A program made the position numbers and the translations under genes. Below, piece after piece: positions 14,746-22,076 of a stretch of DNA of 22,076 nt (positions are counted from its first letter, which is position 1; each line of letters starts with the position of its first letter). Below the pieces are notes generated by a model, which was not told the DNA's origin, did no database searches, and was given only the letters and a program-made list of their open reading frames with translations. The stretch is from Lachnospiraceae bacterium (lineage in GTDB: Bacteria; Bacillota_A; Clostridia; Lachnospirales; Lachnospiraceae), in the NCBI GenBank assembly GCA_009774655.1, contig VSOD01000015.1:1-22076 (forward strand). Reading direction: 5' to 3'.

Positions 14746-16449
14746 CTACCGCTTTTCTCCTATCACTTTACAACGCTTCTTATAACACGCAATACCATAC
14801 CGATAGATGGTCTTCATCCCGTCACGCACAAGAGTTTCCTCATATTCTCTATCCTTAATCTGCCGCATGGCCGTTTCACACGCGGCATCAAAAGCAGCAT
14901 TTTCTGCGTACTTTAATTCTATAACAATACCGGTTTCTCCGGATGCAGTTTCTATCAGAATATCACTGTAGCCTTCTCCGGATTCCGCATTAGACCGGAC
15001 TGTCCAGCCGTGCATGTTCCCCAAAAGTCCAAGCAGAAGACCATGATAGAAATTTTCTTTCATGCCTTTTGGGGCGTTCGTATCCCGAATACTGATCGTC
15101 CTCTGCAGATACCCATTGAAGCCCCTCTCGATAGCAGTCACATCATTCTTCTGAAATGCCAGGCAGAAATTTTCCAGCATTCCCACATCTCTTAGCGTTT
15201 CTTCTTTAAACCACTTGCGGATCTGCTGTACAAAGATCCACCTTATCTCCTTATTGGGAATCAAAAGCTCCGTCATGCCGTCCGCCTCTGTCCCACGTTT
15301 CGTCAGATAACCTGTCATAAAAAGGATACTCCACAGATGATCCAGATCTGCATCCAAATCCCTGTAGGTCAATTCCTGATGAATCTCCTTTTGAATACTG
15401 CCGCCGCTGATCAACTGCTCAATCTCATTTCTGGCAGCCGGATTCGCTTTCTTTACGAAGTTTCTGATAATATCGTTGCTGCTTGTATTCACCCAGTAAT
15501 TCTGCGGCACCGCTGTATTTCCATCCCGAAGATCATCGCAGTAATTGATCACATCCCATGGGCAGTATATATCTGCATCTCCAAACTGATAGCCGTCATA
15601 CCATTCCTTAATGAGGTCATATTTCTCCATAAATCCATAGTAATCCAACATCCTTCGAACTTCTTCATCCGTAAAACCAAAATACTCGTGATAACGTACA
15701 TCTTTCACCGTATACACTTTAAAATTATTCAGTCCTGTAAAGATACTTTCTTTCGATACTCTCAGGCATCCCGTAAGAACTGCACAATACAGGCTGCTGT
15801 TCGTCTTAAGCGCCTGCCCAAACAGTCCCCCGACAAACTTCACCATGGCATCATAATAGCCGGCCCGATATGCCTGATCGAGAGGCACATCATATTCATC
15901 GATCAAAATGATCGCTTTCTGTTCAAAATGCTTATATAACAGCTGCGACAGGATTAACAGACTGCTCTTGAGAAGCGCATCTGCCATCGAAAAAACGCCT
16001 TTTTCATTTAATTCGATCAGCTTTCTGTACTGTTGGCGCTCCGTTTCCGATAAACGGCCGCTTTCCGCCAGAAACGAAAAACAGGCCGCCTCTCTTCCGA
16101 TGATATCGCAGAACATCCCTCTCGCTTCTTCAAAATTATCCCCTGCCGCCGCTTTCAGACTGATGGAAATGACCGGAAACTTTCCCATGTACTTATCACA
16201 GAGTTCCTTTTCCTCAGCGATTGCAAGTCCATCAAAAAGCGTCCTGTCACATCCCAATCTGAAAAAACATTTTAACATGCTCATGTTCAAAGTCTTCCCA
16301 AACCTTCGCGGCCGGGTAAATAAATTGACATAGGCACGATTTTTTAAAATACCTTTGATCAGTCCCGTTTTATCAATATAATAAAGATTTTCCCGCCGGA
16401 TCGTCTCAAAATCCTCAATACCCACCGGCAGCGCCGTTTCCGCTGTCAT
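14746..16449 (-). CDS. AAA-ATPase-like and PD-(D/E)XK nuclease domain protein
   Basis: A 567-residue protein of the family common in Clostridia and Bacteroidetes. Start MTAETALPVGI has AAGGA nine bases upstream; the TTG seven codons earlier is less likely. The N-terminal AAA-ATPase-like domain has PVGIEDFETIRRENLYYIDKT, the Walker A variant TRPRRFGKTLNMSML (45-59) and Walker B IILIDEYDVPLDQ. The C-terminal PD-(D/E)XK nuclease-like domain has YSDILIE with Asp496 and IELKYA with Glu511 and Lys513, so the active site appears complete. Function of this family is unknown; copies are often multiple per genome and scattered, suggesting mobility. Its leader contains copy 2 of the dispersed repeat. 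It separates two glycosidase genes and has no obvious role in sugar use. Confidence 0.9.
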   Translation of the reverse strand: MTAETALPVGIEDFETIRRENLYYIDKTGLIKGILKNRAYVNLFTRPRRFGKTLNMSMLKCFFRLGCDRTLFDGLAIAEEKELCDKYMGKFPVISISLKAAAGDNFEEARGMFCDIIGREAACFSFLAESGRLSETERQQYRKLIELNEKGVFSMADALLKSSLLILSQLLYKHFEQKAIILIDEYDVPLDQAYRAGYYDAMVKFVGGLFGQALKTNSSLYCAVLTGCLRVSKESIFTGLNNFKVYTVKDVRYHEYFGFTDEEVRRMLDYYGFMEKYDLIKEWYDGYQFGDADIYCPWDVINYCDDLRDGNTAVPQNYWVNTSSNDIIRNFVKKANPAARNEIEQLISGGSIQKEIHQELTYRDLDADLDHLWSILFMTGYLTKRGTEADGMTELLIPNKEIRWIFVQQIRKWFKEETLRDVGMLENFCLAFQKNDVTAIERGFNGYLQRTISIRDTNAPKGMKENFYHGLLLGLLGNMHGWTVRSNAESGEGYSDILIETASGETGIVIELKYAENAAFDAACETAMRQIKDREYEETLVRDGMKTIYRYGIACYKKRCKVIGEKR

Positions 16450-16546
16450 AAATATGGTTCCTTCCTGCAAAGTCTTATGCTTAACTGTTACCCTTGATCT
16501 ACCTGCTTATTGTTTGTCAATTTCAACTACAAAGCCTTTTTTCTTT

Positions 16547-16585
16547 CATTCCGAAGCGCTTTGCGCTGAGGCCCGGGCAGAATTT
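16547..16585 (-). repeat. Dispersed ~40-bp repeat, copy 2
   Basis: Matches 4585-4624 at about 36 positions, with one single-base gap and a C/T difference in the core (GCGCTGAGG against GCGCCGAGG). It lies about 100 bases before the AAA-ATPase-like start, same orientation relative to the gene as copy 1. Confidence 0.8.
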
Positions 16586-16594
16586 ATTCATCCT

Positions 16595-16608
16595 TATACA
16601 GTATAGCA
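16595..16608 (-). promoter_or_regulatory. Extended -10 within a palindrome, candidate promoter
   Basis: On the minus strand TGCTATACT forms an extended -10 toward the AAA-ATPase-like gene; the overlapping TATACAGTATA (16595-16605) is a perfect 11-base palindrome. No good -35 is visible. The resulting leader of about 140 bases would contain the dispersed repeat. Confidence 0.4.
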
Positions 16609-16787
16609 CATATCCTCCGCGGAAACACATCTCAATTAATAATCACCTCGCGGCAGTCGCCAAATGTCTGCAGGCAGCCACCTGGCTCGTTGCCCGCGGG
16701 AATAAACCCCGGCATGCTCAGCCCGCCGGACGGCGGACCGCATAGCCATCCACATCAGGAAAGTCGAAGATTCTCACAGCAAATCGT

Positions 16788-19283
16788 CTATTTCTCCGTA
16801 TGAATCACAACTTCCTGTGTCTCGCAGCCTTCCGCCGCAAATTTCACACGGATCTCGCCCGCTTCCATACCTGTGCGAATCACTGCCATCACATAACCGT
16901 CGTAAGTCTTCCAGGTGACGCTGTCATAGCTGCCAATGGCCCGCGGATCTGCGCTGCCAAAGCCCTGCAGGGTACCCGCGCCCTCCACGGTAACCGTGAT
17001 CTCCTTTTCGGCCCGCAGATTCTCCACGCCCTCCTTGTCCGTTAATCTCACCGTCACAAAGGCCAGGTCTTCGCCATCCGCCCGCAGCGTTTCTCCTTCC
17101 ACCGTCACCTGCAGCTCAACATCGGCATCTGCGGTCTTCAGCACGAAACGTCCCGTCTCTGCGCCGGCGGTATAGCTCACCGCCAGAAGTTCACCCGGTT
17201 CGTAGATCATCTCATAGGAAGCCGTAAAGCCATTTGCCTCACCGGCCGGTTTCCTGCCCAGGGATGTGCCGTTTAAGAACAGCTCCACTTCTTCCGCCTC
17301 GCTGTAAACATCCACATTCGCCGGTTTTCCTTCATACCCCGGCCAGGTCCAGCTGGCGATATTATCCTTTAACATCCATGCGGTCTGAGAGTGCGGCATA
17401 CCGTGGCGGTTCACGCGTTCTACCGCGATATACGGCTCTTTGCGCAGGCCGAAGACAATCTCCCGCAGAAAACTGATCGGTCTGCGGTAACCGATAATGT
17501 CCAGATCACCGATATAGGCAGTCCGATCCGGATAGACACCGTTGAAATTCTGAGTGCCGTCATAATAGAAAATACCGCATCCCGCCTCGCCCAGATAATC
17601 ATAACCGGTCCACGTATAGTCACCCAGCACATGGTCATTGTTCTTCACGATATCCCAAAGCCTCACGATGTCGGCGGGGAAGGTCTCCGTGCCCACCACC
17701 GGTTTGTTGGGATGCAGTTCCCTCTCCAGCACGTGACGGCCGGTCAGATAATTCAGTCCGGTAATATCCATGCCCTGGCTGGCCTCCTCGATACACTCCG
17801 TCATCAACGGATGGCAGGCGAAGGCATCTGCCGCCGGCCCTACCATCAGCGCCATCATGCCGTTTAATGCACTTGCCCCTTCTTCCGCACGGCCTTCCTG
17901 CCCCGGCTGGCCTTCTCCTGCTGCCGGTTTAGATGCTTCGGCCGCCTTCATCAAATCCTGAATGATCGTCCCCATCCGCGGCCCCAGCGCCAGCATACCG
18001 TTGATCGCATTGGTCGTGTAGCGGTAAGGATCCAGCGCACGGAACCGGTTACAGATGGCGCGGTTAAGCTGTGCGCCTCGCTCCGTCCCCAGATCCGGAA
18101 TCTCATTTCCTGCAGAATACAGAACCACGCTGGGATGATTGTAGTCTTTTCTTACCATACGCTCCACTTCCGTGTCCACGCAGTCCAGAAAATGCAGCGC
18201 AAAATCATTGGCATTCTTATGGTTCGTCCACATGTCACTCAGCTCGTCCATGACCACCATACCGATCCTGTCGCAGGCATCCAGCATAGCCTTACTCATG
18301 GGATGATGGGCACTGCGGATACTGTTAAAACCTGCCTCCTTTAACTGGCGGCACCGTCGCTCCTCCGCCTTTTTCAGCGTCGTGGCACCGATAATGCCGT
18401 TGTCATGATGGATACAGGTGCCCCGCAGCTTCACCTGCCTGCCGTTGATGCGCAGGCCGTGCTCCGCATCCAGTTCCAGCCTGCGAATACCGAAATGCTC
18501 CCTCGTCTCATCCAAAAGCTCTTCGCCCGCATAAATCTTCACTACACAATCGTACAGCTGCGGCGTGTCAGGACTCCACAGTTTCGGCTTAAGCAGTGCG
18601 ATCCGCTGACTGACCTGCTCCTGTGCCTCCATAAACATGGTCACGCCCACTTTATCCACACCCACCACGGTTCCGTCACAAAGTAACGTCGTCTCCACCG
18701 TGATCTTTTCTTTCTTCCTCATAAGATTCCGCACAGACGTACAGATCTCCACCGCCGCGCTTTCCTCTCCCACATCCGGCGTGGTGATCCGCACGCCGTC
18801 CGCCGGCACATGAATCCGTGAACCCACCAGCAGATTGACATTGCGGTAGATACCGCTTCCCGAATACCAGCGGCTGTTCTTCTCCGCAGCGTTATCGGCA
18901 ACCACTCTGATCTCATTCTCCGCACCGTACTCCAGATATTTGTCCAGCACCACATAAAAATCCGAATAGCCGTACAGATTGCTCTGTGCCAGATTCCCGT
19001 TCACATACACCATGGCCGTAGCATAGACTCCTTCAAACTCCAGAAGCACCGTTTTCTCCCGCCACTCCTGCGGCACGTCCAGCTTCCTGCTGTATGTATA
19101 AAGCCCGCCCGGCCAAAATCCTGTCTGCGCGCTGTTGGCCGTGTCCGGCGTCCGCTCCTCATGCACCATGGCATCGTGCGGCAGATTCACCGCCTCAAAC
19201 TGCTGCCCTCCCATAAAAGCCGACATCAGTGATGCGCTCCCTCTGGCGAACTGCCAGTCTCTGTTAAAATTCTCCCGGATCAT
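16788..19283 (-). CDS. GH2 glycosidase (beta-galactosidase/beta-glucuronidase type, DUF4982)
   Basis: An 831-residue cytoplasmic enzyme, no signal peptide. Start MIRENFNRDWQFARG has GGAGAGGG upstream. Order: N-terminal sugar-binding domain with VNLPHDAMV (32-40) and RWYSGSGIYRNV (138-149), immunoglobulin-like domain, TIM barrel, a DUF4982-like domain (about 610-690) and a C-terminal GH2 domain-5-like region (about 700-831). The acid/base is Glu394 in SAGNEIPDLG and the nucleophile Glu533 in VVGTETFP. An Ala/Gly/Glu-rich insertion (about 441-473, with KPAAGEGQPGQEGRAEEG) lies inside the barrel. It cleaves beta-galactoside or beta-glucuronide-like bonds; sequence alone does not decide. It is divergent from the AraC regulator, its likely activator. 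Confidence 0.92.
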   Translation of the reverse strand: MIRENFNRDWQFARGSASLMSAFMGGQQFEAVNLPHDAMVHEERTPDTANSAQTGFWPGGLYTYSRKLDVPQEWREKTVLLEFEGVYATAMVYVNGNLAQSNLYGYSDFYVVLDKYLEYGAENEIRVVADNAAEKNSRWYSGSGIYRNVNLLVGSRIHVPADGVRITTPDVGEESAAVEICTSVRNLMRKKEKITVETTLLCDGTVVGVDKVGVTMFMEAQEQVSQRIALLKPKLWSPDTPQLYDCVVKIYAGEELLDETREHFGIRRLELDAEHGLRINGRQVKLRGTCIHHDNGIIGATTLKKAEERRCRQLKEAGFNSIRSAHHPMSKAMLDACDRIGMVVMDELSDMWTNHKNANDFALHFLDCVDTEVERMVRKDYNHPSVVLYSAGNEIPDLGTERGAQLNRAICNRFRALDPYRYTTNAINGMLALGPRMGTIIQDLMKAAEASKPAAGEGQPGQEGRAEEGASALNGMMALMVGPAADAFACHPLMTECIEEASQGMDITGLNYLTGRHVLERELHPNKPVVGTETFPADIVRLWDIVKNNDHVLGDYTWTGYDYLGEAGCGIFYYDGTQNFNGVYPDRTAYIGDLDIIGYRRPISFLREIVFGLRKEPYIAVERVNRHGMPHSQTAWMLKDNIASWTWPGYEGKPANVDVYSEAEEVELFLNGTSLGRKPAGEANGFTASYEMIYEPGELLAVSYTAGAETGRFVLKTADADVELQVTVEGETLRADGEDLAFVTVRLTDKEGVENLRAEKEITVTVEGAGTLQGFGSADPRAIGSYDSVTWKTYDGYVMAVIRTGMEAGEIRVKFAAEGCETQEVVIHTEK

Positions 19284-19602
19284 AATACCCTCTCCTCTCT
19301 TTTTTACAAAATGTCTGCCGATAACAGTTCAGAAACCCGCCTTTCCATTTCCGCCCTTTCATGTTATACTGTCCATACCTATTTGCGGATCCGTTTCCCC
19401 TGCGATACGCTTTACTGCATGCGGCGCAGCACTGTATGCAGAGTTGTTGTGCAGATTACTGTTTATATCTCATTATAGGTGCATCCTTTCCGGCGCTCAA
19501 TGACAGAAACCAACTGGCAGAAAGCCTGTTTGTAACCATATTCAACCTGTAGACGCCGGCTGCCGGAATGTCAAAGTGCACTGTACAAAAAAGGAGCTTT
19601 CC
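19284..19602. promoter_or_regulatory. Divergent regulatory region between GH2 and AraC genes
   Basis: A 319-base gap. On the plus strand TTTCCA (19342-19347), 17 bases, TATACT (19365-19370) with upstream TG makes a plausible promoter toward the AraC gene, with a leader of about 225 bases. No strong minus-strand promoter is seen for the GH2 gene, as expected if it needs AraC activation. A short inverted repeat CTGCAT/ATGCAG (19415-19420, 19436-19441) is the only dyad I noted. No catabolite-repression site was clear. Confidence 0.45.
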
Positions 19603-20748
19603 ATGATAAACCACCCGAAAACTCCCCGGCCGGCAGATCCGGCCGCCTCAAACACCCATATTCATATCTCGAAAAACATTCCGCCGGAATATTACTTTTC
19701 TCCGGAAGAACTGCAGCTTCTCAGTGATCCGTCCAACCCTCTGGTCATCAGCCAGGATCTGTCACAGTACGGTATCCAAACCCCGTTCATGATCCTGCTG
19801 GAGACCTGCCGGGAACAGGACGGCCTCTTCAATATGTTCCAGTTCACGCAGCACTCTTACCGTCCTCTCCAGCTGGACAAAAAGGTCGTGGATTTTACGA
19901 AAAAAAGACCTCTGCACCGGCATTCCTGCATCGAGATCATGTATGTCCTGCAGGGCTGTGTGACCAACCATGTAGAGAACCAGGTCTTCACCTACGAGGC
20001 CGGCGAATGCTGTATCATGAACAAAAACATACGACACTCCGAGGATTTTACCGGTGATTTTCAGGCCGTTTTCCTTATGATGCGGGATGACTTTATCGCG
20101 GAATTGCTGGCCGAATACTATGAGATGGCCGCAGTCGCTTCCAAACCCGACGACGCCAATCTGGTACTGCAGCTTTTTCAGGACAGCCAGAACCAGTCCC
20201 TGCAGTTCGACAAGGTCTATCTCGACTGCTTCCCCGTCATCCCCGCCGACAGGATCCTGGAAAAGACGGCTCCGCTGTTTAACAGTATCCTGCATGAGAT
20301 CATCAATCTGCAGCCCGGCTCCCTTTTTTATATCAAGGGCGCCTTCTCCCGACTGCTGCAGCTGATGACGGACCCCGGTCTGTTCAGCATCAACCGCATA
20401 CACTCCGAGTCAGACAATCAGGAATATCTGTTCAGCAAGATCACCCACATCATGAAATCCAGTCACGGACGCTGCACCAGGGAAGAACTGTCCTCCCAGC
20501 TGCACTACAACGGAGAATATCTGAACCGGATCATCAAGAAGTACACCGGCAAGACCATTCTCGAATACGGGCAGTCCGTCTACCTGGAAGAGGCGCGGAT
20601 CATGCTCGCCGGCACCGATAAAAGCATCTCCGCCATCATCGACGAACTGGGCTTTTCCAACAGAAGCCACTTCTACCGGCTGTTTGAAAAGGCTTACGGG
20701 CAGACGCCTCTGGATTACCGCAGGCAGTATAAGTCTACCGGACTGTAA
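19603..20748 (+). CDS. AraC-family transcriptional regulator
   Basis: A 381-residue regulator. Start MINHPKTPRP is chosen for AAAGGAG six bases upstream; the longer frame adds nine residues. A family-typical cupin-like sensing domain is seen around HRHSCIEIMYVLQG and AGECCIMNKNIRHSED. The C-terminal pair of helix-turn-helix motifs includes LSSQLHYNGEYLNRIIKKYTG and ISAIIDELGFSNRSHFYRLF, ending TPLDYRRQY. These proteins bind a sugar or related effector and activate neighbouring glycoside genes. The divergent GH2 glycosidase is the probable target, and the LacZ gene could be another. The 3' end is overlapped for 34 bases by the antisense sigma-remnant frame. Confidence 0.93.
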   Translation: MINHPKTPRPADPAASNTHIHISKNIPPEYYFSPEELQLLSDPSNPLVISQDLSQYGIQTPFMILLETCREQDGLFNMFQFTQHSYRPLQLDKKVVDFTKKRPLHRHSCIEIMYVLQGCVTNHVENQVFTYEAGECCIMNKNIRHSEDFTGDFQAVFLMMRDDFIAELLAEYYEMAAVASKPDDANLVLQLFQDSQNQSLQFDKVYLDCFPVIPADRILEKTAPLFNSILHEIINLQPGSLFYIKGAFSRLLQLMTDPGLFSINRIHSESDNQEYLFSKITHIMKSSHGRCTREELSSQLHYNGEYLNRIIKKYTGKTILEYGQSVYLEEARIMLAGTDKSISAIIDELGFSNRSHFYRLFEKAYGQTPLDYRRQYKSTGL

Positions 20749-21173
20749 CATATAAAAAGGGAAGCGGCCGCACTTCCTGGCGCAGCCGCTTCCCCTGTAT
20801 CAATCTGGATTGTACTCCGCACAAGGTTCATTTCCCTTGCTATATCCGCATCGCTCATCTCCAGAAAATACGAAAGCAGTATTACATTCCGCTTCCTTTC
20901 TGAAAGAGCCTGCAACGCTTCCGCAATCAGGGCATCCTTCACCTCAATGTCATATCCATACACTTTGAAATGACTGTTTTCTACTCCATACTCATCCATA
21001 ACAAACAACCGATTCAGCTTCTTTTTAGACAGTTCAGAGAACATGGCTTCATGCCGCCTGCGGTATTCCATATATCTGTAATAACTGGCGGCTTCGCCCT
21101 TGAGCGACATCTGACACAGACGGTCAAACTGATGCCGGATTGTCATTTCATCGTGGAAAAAAGGTTTCTTCAT
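20715..21173 (-). pseudogene. Truncated Tn916-like sigma-70-type factor, integrative element remnant
   Basis: The 152-residue frame starts MKKPFFHDEM with a very strong GGAGGAGGTG upstream. Residues 1-122 match the sigma-like factor family found in Tn916-related integrative elements of Firmicutes: FDRLCQMSLKGE, FSELSKKKLNRLF, and the region 4 helix-turn-helix ALQALSERKRNVILLSYFLEMSD then AREMNLVRSTIQ (about 112-123). In the family STV is followed by basic residues and about 20 more; here, after STIQ (near 20805), the sequence changes to an unrelated GEAAAPGSAAASLF tail that reads through the terminator hairpin. The recognition helix end and tail are lost, so it is probably inactive. It points to a deletion or integration junction near 20804. 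Recognition is from family memory. Confidence 0.7.
20759..20794. terminator. Strong hairpin terminator, minus-strand U-tract
   Basis: GGGAAGCGGC (20759-20768) pairs with GCCGCTTCCC (20785-20794) in a perfect 10-bp stem with a 16-base loop. On the minus strand it is followed by TTTTT, so it ends minus-strand transcripts best; on the plus strand it could stabilise the AraC message end. Confidence 0.75.
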
Positions 21174-21286
21174 ACGAGTTCACCTCCTCCCCCGTTGTGA
21201 CGTGACGAAGACATGGCGGCAAGGTAGCAGAGTGCGCCGTATTCTAAACTGGTGAGGTAAATGTCCTTGCCGCCCTTTTCAGTCAA
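21170..21286 (-). CDS. Small ORF coupled to the sigma remnant
   Basis: A 38-codon frame, too short for usual calling, starting at TTG (21284-21286) and ending in a TGA that overlaps the sigma start (ATGA). Its product contains KGGKDIYLTSLEYGALCYLAA. The stop-start overlap and position just before a sigma-like gene suggest a genuine small element gene whose start may be truncated or non-standard. No convincing ribosome binding site precedes the TTG. Function unknown. Confidence 0.45.
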   Translation of the reverse strand: MTEKGGKDIYLTSLEYGALCYLAAMSSSRHNGGGGELV

Positions 21287-21389
21287 AACGGAACTTGAAC
21301 AGGGCGGTGATAAGCCGCTGTCTTATGCTGTCCTCGGTGTCTTTGTTGACGTGTCCGTTTTCAAGGGCGGCAATGCAAAAGCAATGTTA
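21279..21389 (-). pseudogene. C-terminal fragment of an unidentified protein
   Basis: An open stretch after a TAA (about 21387-21389) encodes IAALENGHVNKDTEDSIRQR and ends LITALFKFRFD at a TGA (21279-21281). It looks like a real protein C-terminus (helical, charged) without its N-terminal part, and it overlaps the start of the next small ORF as is common in compact element operons. I do not recognise the family. Confidence 0.4.
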
Positions 21390-21503
21390 CGGCTTCCTTA
21401 GCAGACACAACTGGCAGTTTTTATATATACCGATTAAACATTCAAATATGATGGGAATGCTGAACATAAGGTATCTTTGGAAATATCAGTGGGATATTAC
21501 CTG
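21390..21503. other. Short A/T-rich intergenic stretch
   Basis: About 114 bases between the lipoprotein stop and the protein fragment. No gene, clear terminator or promoter is seen. It is likely the place where the element fragment was joined to other DNA. Confidence 0.4.
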
Positions 21504-22016
21504 TCAACCGGGACCACACTCTTTAAACAGTGTGAAATCAGTCATTGCCCCGCCGCTGTTATCCATCCATAAAGTAATATCCTCTGGATTATCCGCCGGA
21601 TAGCTTGCTTTCATATCCGCAATGAAATGCTCCGGCTCATCGCTTTCCGGCTGCCCGGACAAGTATGTAATATCCAGTGTGAATATCTCGTCCACCGTTC
21701 CGTCATTTTCTTTACGTTCCACAAGAACTGCGGAGCAATCCTTATACTCATAAAACGAAGCGTACATTTCTTTCCATTCGCTTATAGCCTGCTCCAGAAC
21801 CTTTTCACCGGGTGCAGTATCTTCTGTCGGCCTTTCGGCTTCTGCATTATTTTCTTCCGGCACACTGTCTTTTTCTGCCACTATACTTTCACTGCCGCTG
21901 CCCATAAGTGGTTCTTCCTTTGGCACATTTTCTTTGCCGCACCCGGAAAGTAATATTGCGGATAAAATGCCAATTACCAAAATATTTTTCCATAGTTTCT
22001 GTTTTGTGTTTCCCAT
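21504..22016 (-). CDS. Putative lipoprotein
   Basis: A 170-residue protein. Start MGNTKQKLW has GGAGG seven bases upstream. A type II signal peptide is clear: basic KQKLWK, hydrophobic NILVIGILSAILL, then lipobox LSGC with Cys at 26. An acidic low-complexity linker follows (about 30-70). The C-terminal part (about 75-170) has alternating beta-strand-like segments, for example EWKEMYASFYEYKD and DEIFTLDITYLSG. It should be anchored to the outer face of the membrane. I do not recognise the domain and cannot assign a function. It lies in the same orientation as the element remnants, but a link with them is uncertain. Confidence 0.8.
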   Translation of the reverse strand: MGNTKQKLWKNILVIGILSAILLSGCGKENVPKEEPLMGSGSESIVAEKDSVPEENNAEAERPTEDTAPGEKVLEQAISEWKEMYASFYEYKDCSAVLVERKENDGTVDEIFTLDITYLSGQPESDEPEHFIADMKASYPADNPEDITLWMDNSGGAMTDFTLFKECGPG

Positions 22017-22035
22017 TTTTAACCTCCATGTAATT

Positions 22036-22063
22036 GTGATACTAAAACTTACTTTTCTGTTAA
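22036..22063 (-). promoter_or_regulatory. Candidate promoter of the lipoprotein gene
   Basis: Minus strand: TTAACA (22058-22063), 16-base spacer, TATCAC (22036-22041), leaving a short leader before the GGAGG. The -10 is only four of six to consensus. Confidence 0.35.
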
Positions 22064-22076
22064 AGCTATATGGTTA

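Larger units (their letters stand above)
16471..16787. other. Intergenic region between the AAA-ATPase-like gene and GH2 gene
   Basis: This 317-base gap holds copy 2 of the dispersed repeat (16547-16585), a promoter-like TATACAGTATA palindrome (16595-16605) and a GC-rich hairpin CCGCC/GGCGG with a GGAC loop near 16720-16735, which may help terminate the GH2 transcript. The segment 16640-16745 is GC-rich and open in one plus frame, but it has no ribosome binding site and I do not call a gene. Confidence 0.5.

Noticed and set aside
21512..21532. CACACT/AGTGTG inverted repeat near the lipoprotein stop
   Set aside because: It lies inside the coding end, has no U-tract and a short stem, so it is not a supported terminator.
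1..22076. CRISPR array, tRNA or rRNA genes
   Set aside because: No regularly spaced repeats and no cloverleaf or rRNA-like stretch were seen by eye on either strand.

Overview
The window looks like a contig piece from a gut-type Clostridia genome, most likely Lachnospiraceae. This rests on moderate GC, strong GGAGG-type ribosome binding sites, a BlaI/M56 pair, a bacitracin/lantibiotic-type two-component plus ABC module, GH2 glycosidases with an AraC regulator, and a Tn916-like sigma-factor remnant. The first 19 bases match 17/19 to a tagmentation mosaic-end adapter, so the left edge is probably a contig end and base 1-19 may not be genomic.

Layout. 1-575 (minus): the first ~20 codons of a probable M56 sensor peptidase, a BlaI/MecI repressor, and its promoter sitting inside a perfect 27-bp inverted repeat. 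576-2780 (minus): SGNH hydrolase, a short orphan C-terminal tail of an Rpn/PD-(D/E)XK transposase-like protein, and a PPP-type metallophosphoesterase. 2864-6355 (minus): response regulator, histidine kinase, ABC ATPase and ABC permease, in that transcription order, a typical peptide-antibiotic sensing/export module. 6537-9924 (plus): MoxR ATPase, DUF58 protein and a polytopic membrane protein, divergent from the two-component genes. 10073-11521 (plus): a free-standing AlbA_2/HATPase_c_4 protein flanked by strong terminators, with repeated 9-mers in its promoter region.

11611-16449 (minus): LacZ-type beta-galactosidase and an AAA-ATPase-like/PD-(D/E)XK protein. 16788-19283 (minus): a second GH2 glycosidase, divergent from an AraC regulator (19603-20748, plus) that probably controls it. 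20715-22016 (minus): remnants of an integrative element (sigma-like factor missing its C-terminus, a tiny coupled ORF, a C-terminal protein fragment) and a lipoprotein.

The genes form several independent functional blocks: cell-envelope stress and antibiotic sensing on the left, beta-glycoside use on the right, and mobile-element debris at the right end. Two intergenic places carry the same ~40-bp sequence, suggesting a dispersed repeat family. No CRISPR array, rRNA, tRNA or intact mobile element was seen. No single clearly novel multi-gene system stands out. The best candidates for new biology are the AlbA_2 gene with its repeated 9-mers, the BlaI inverted-repeat promoter, and the dispersed repeat in 5' leaders.
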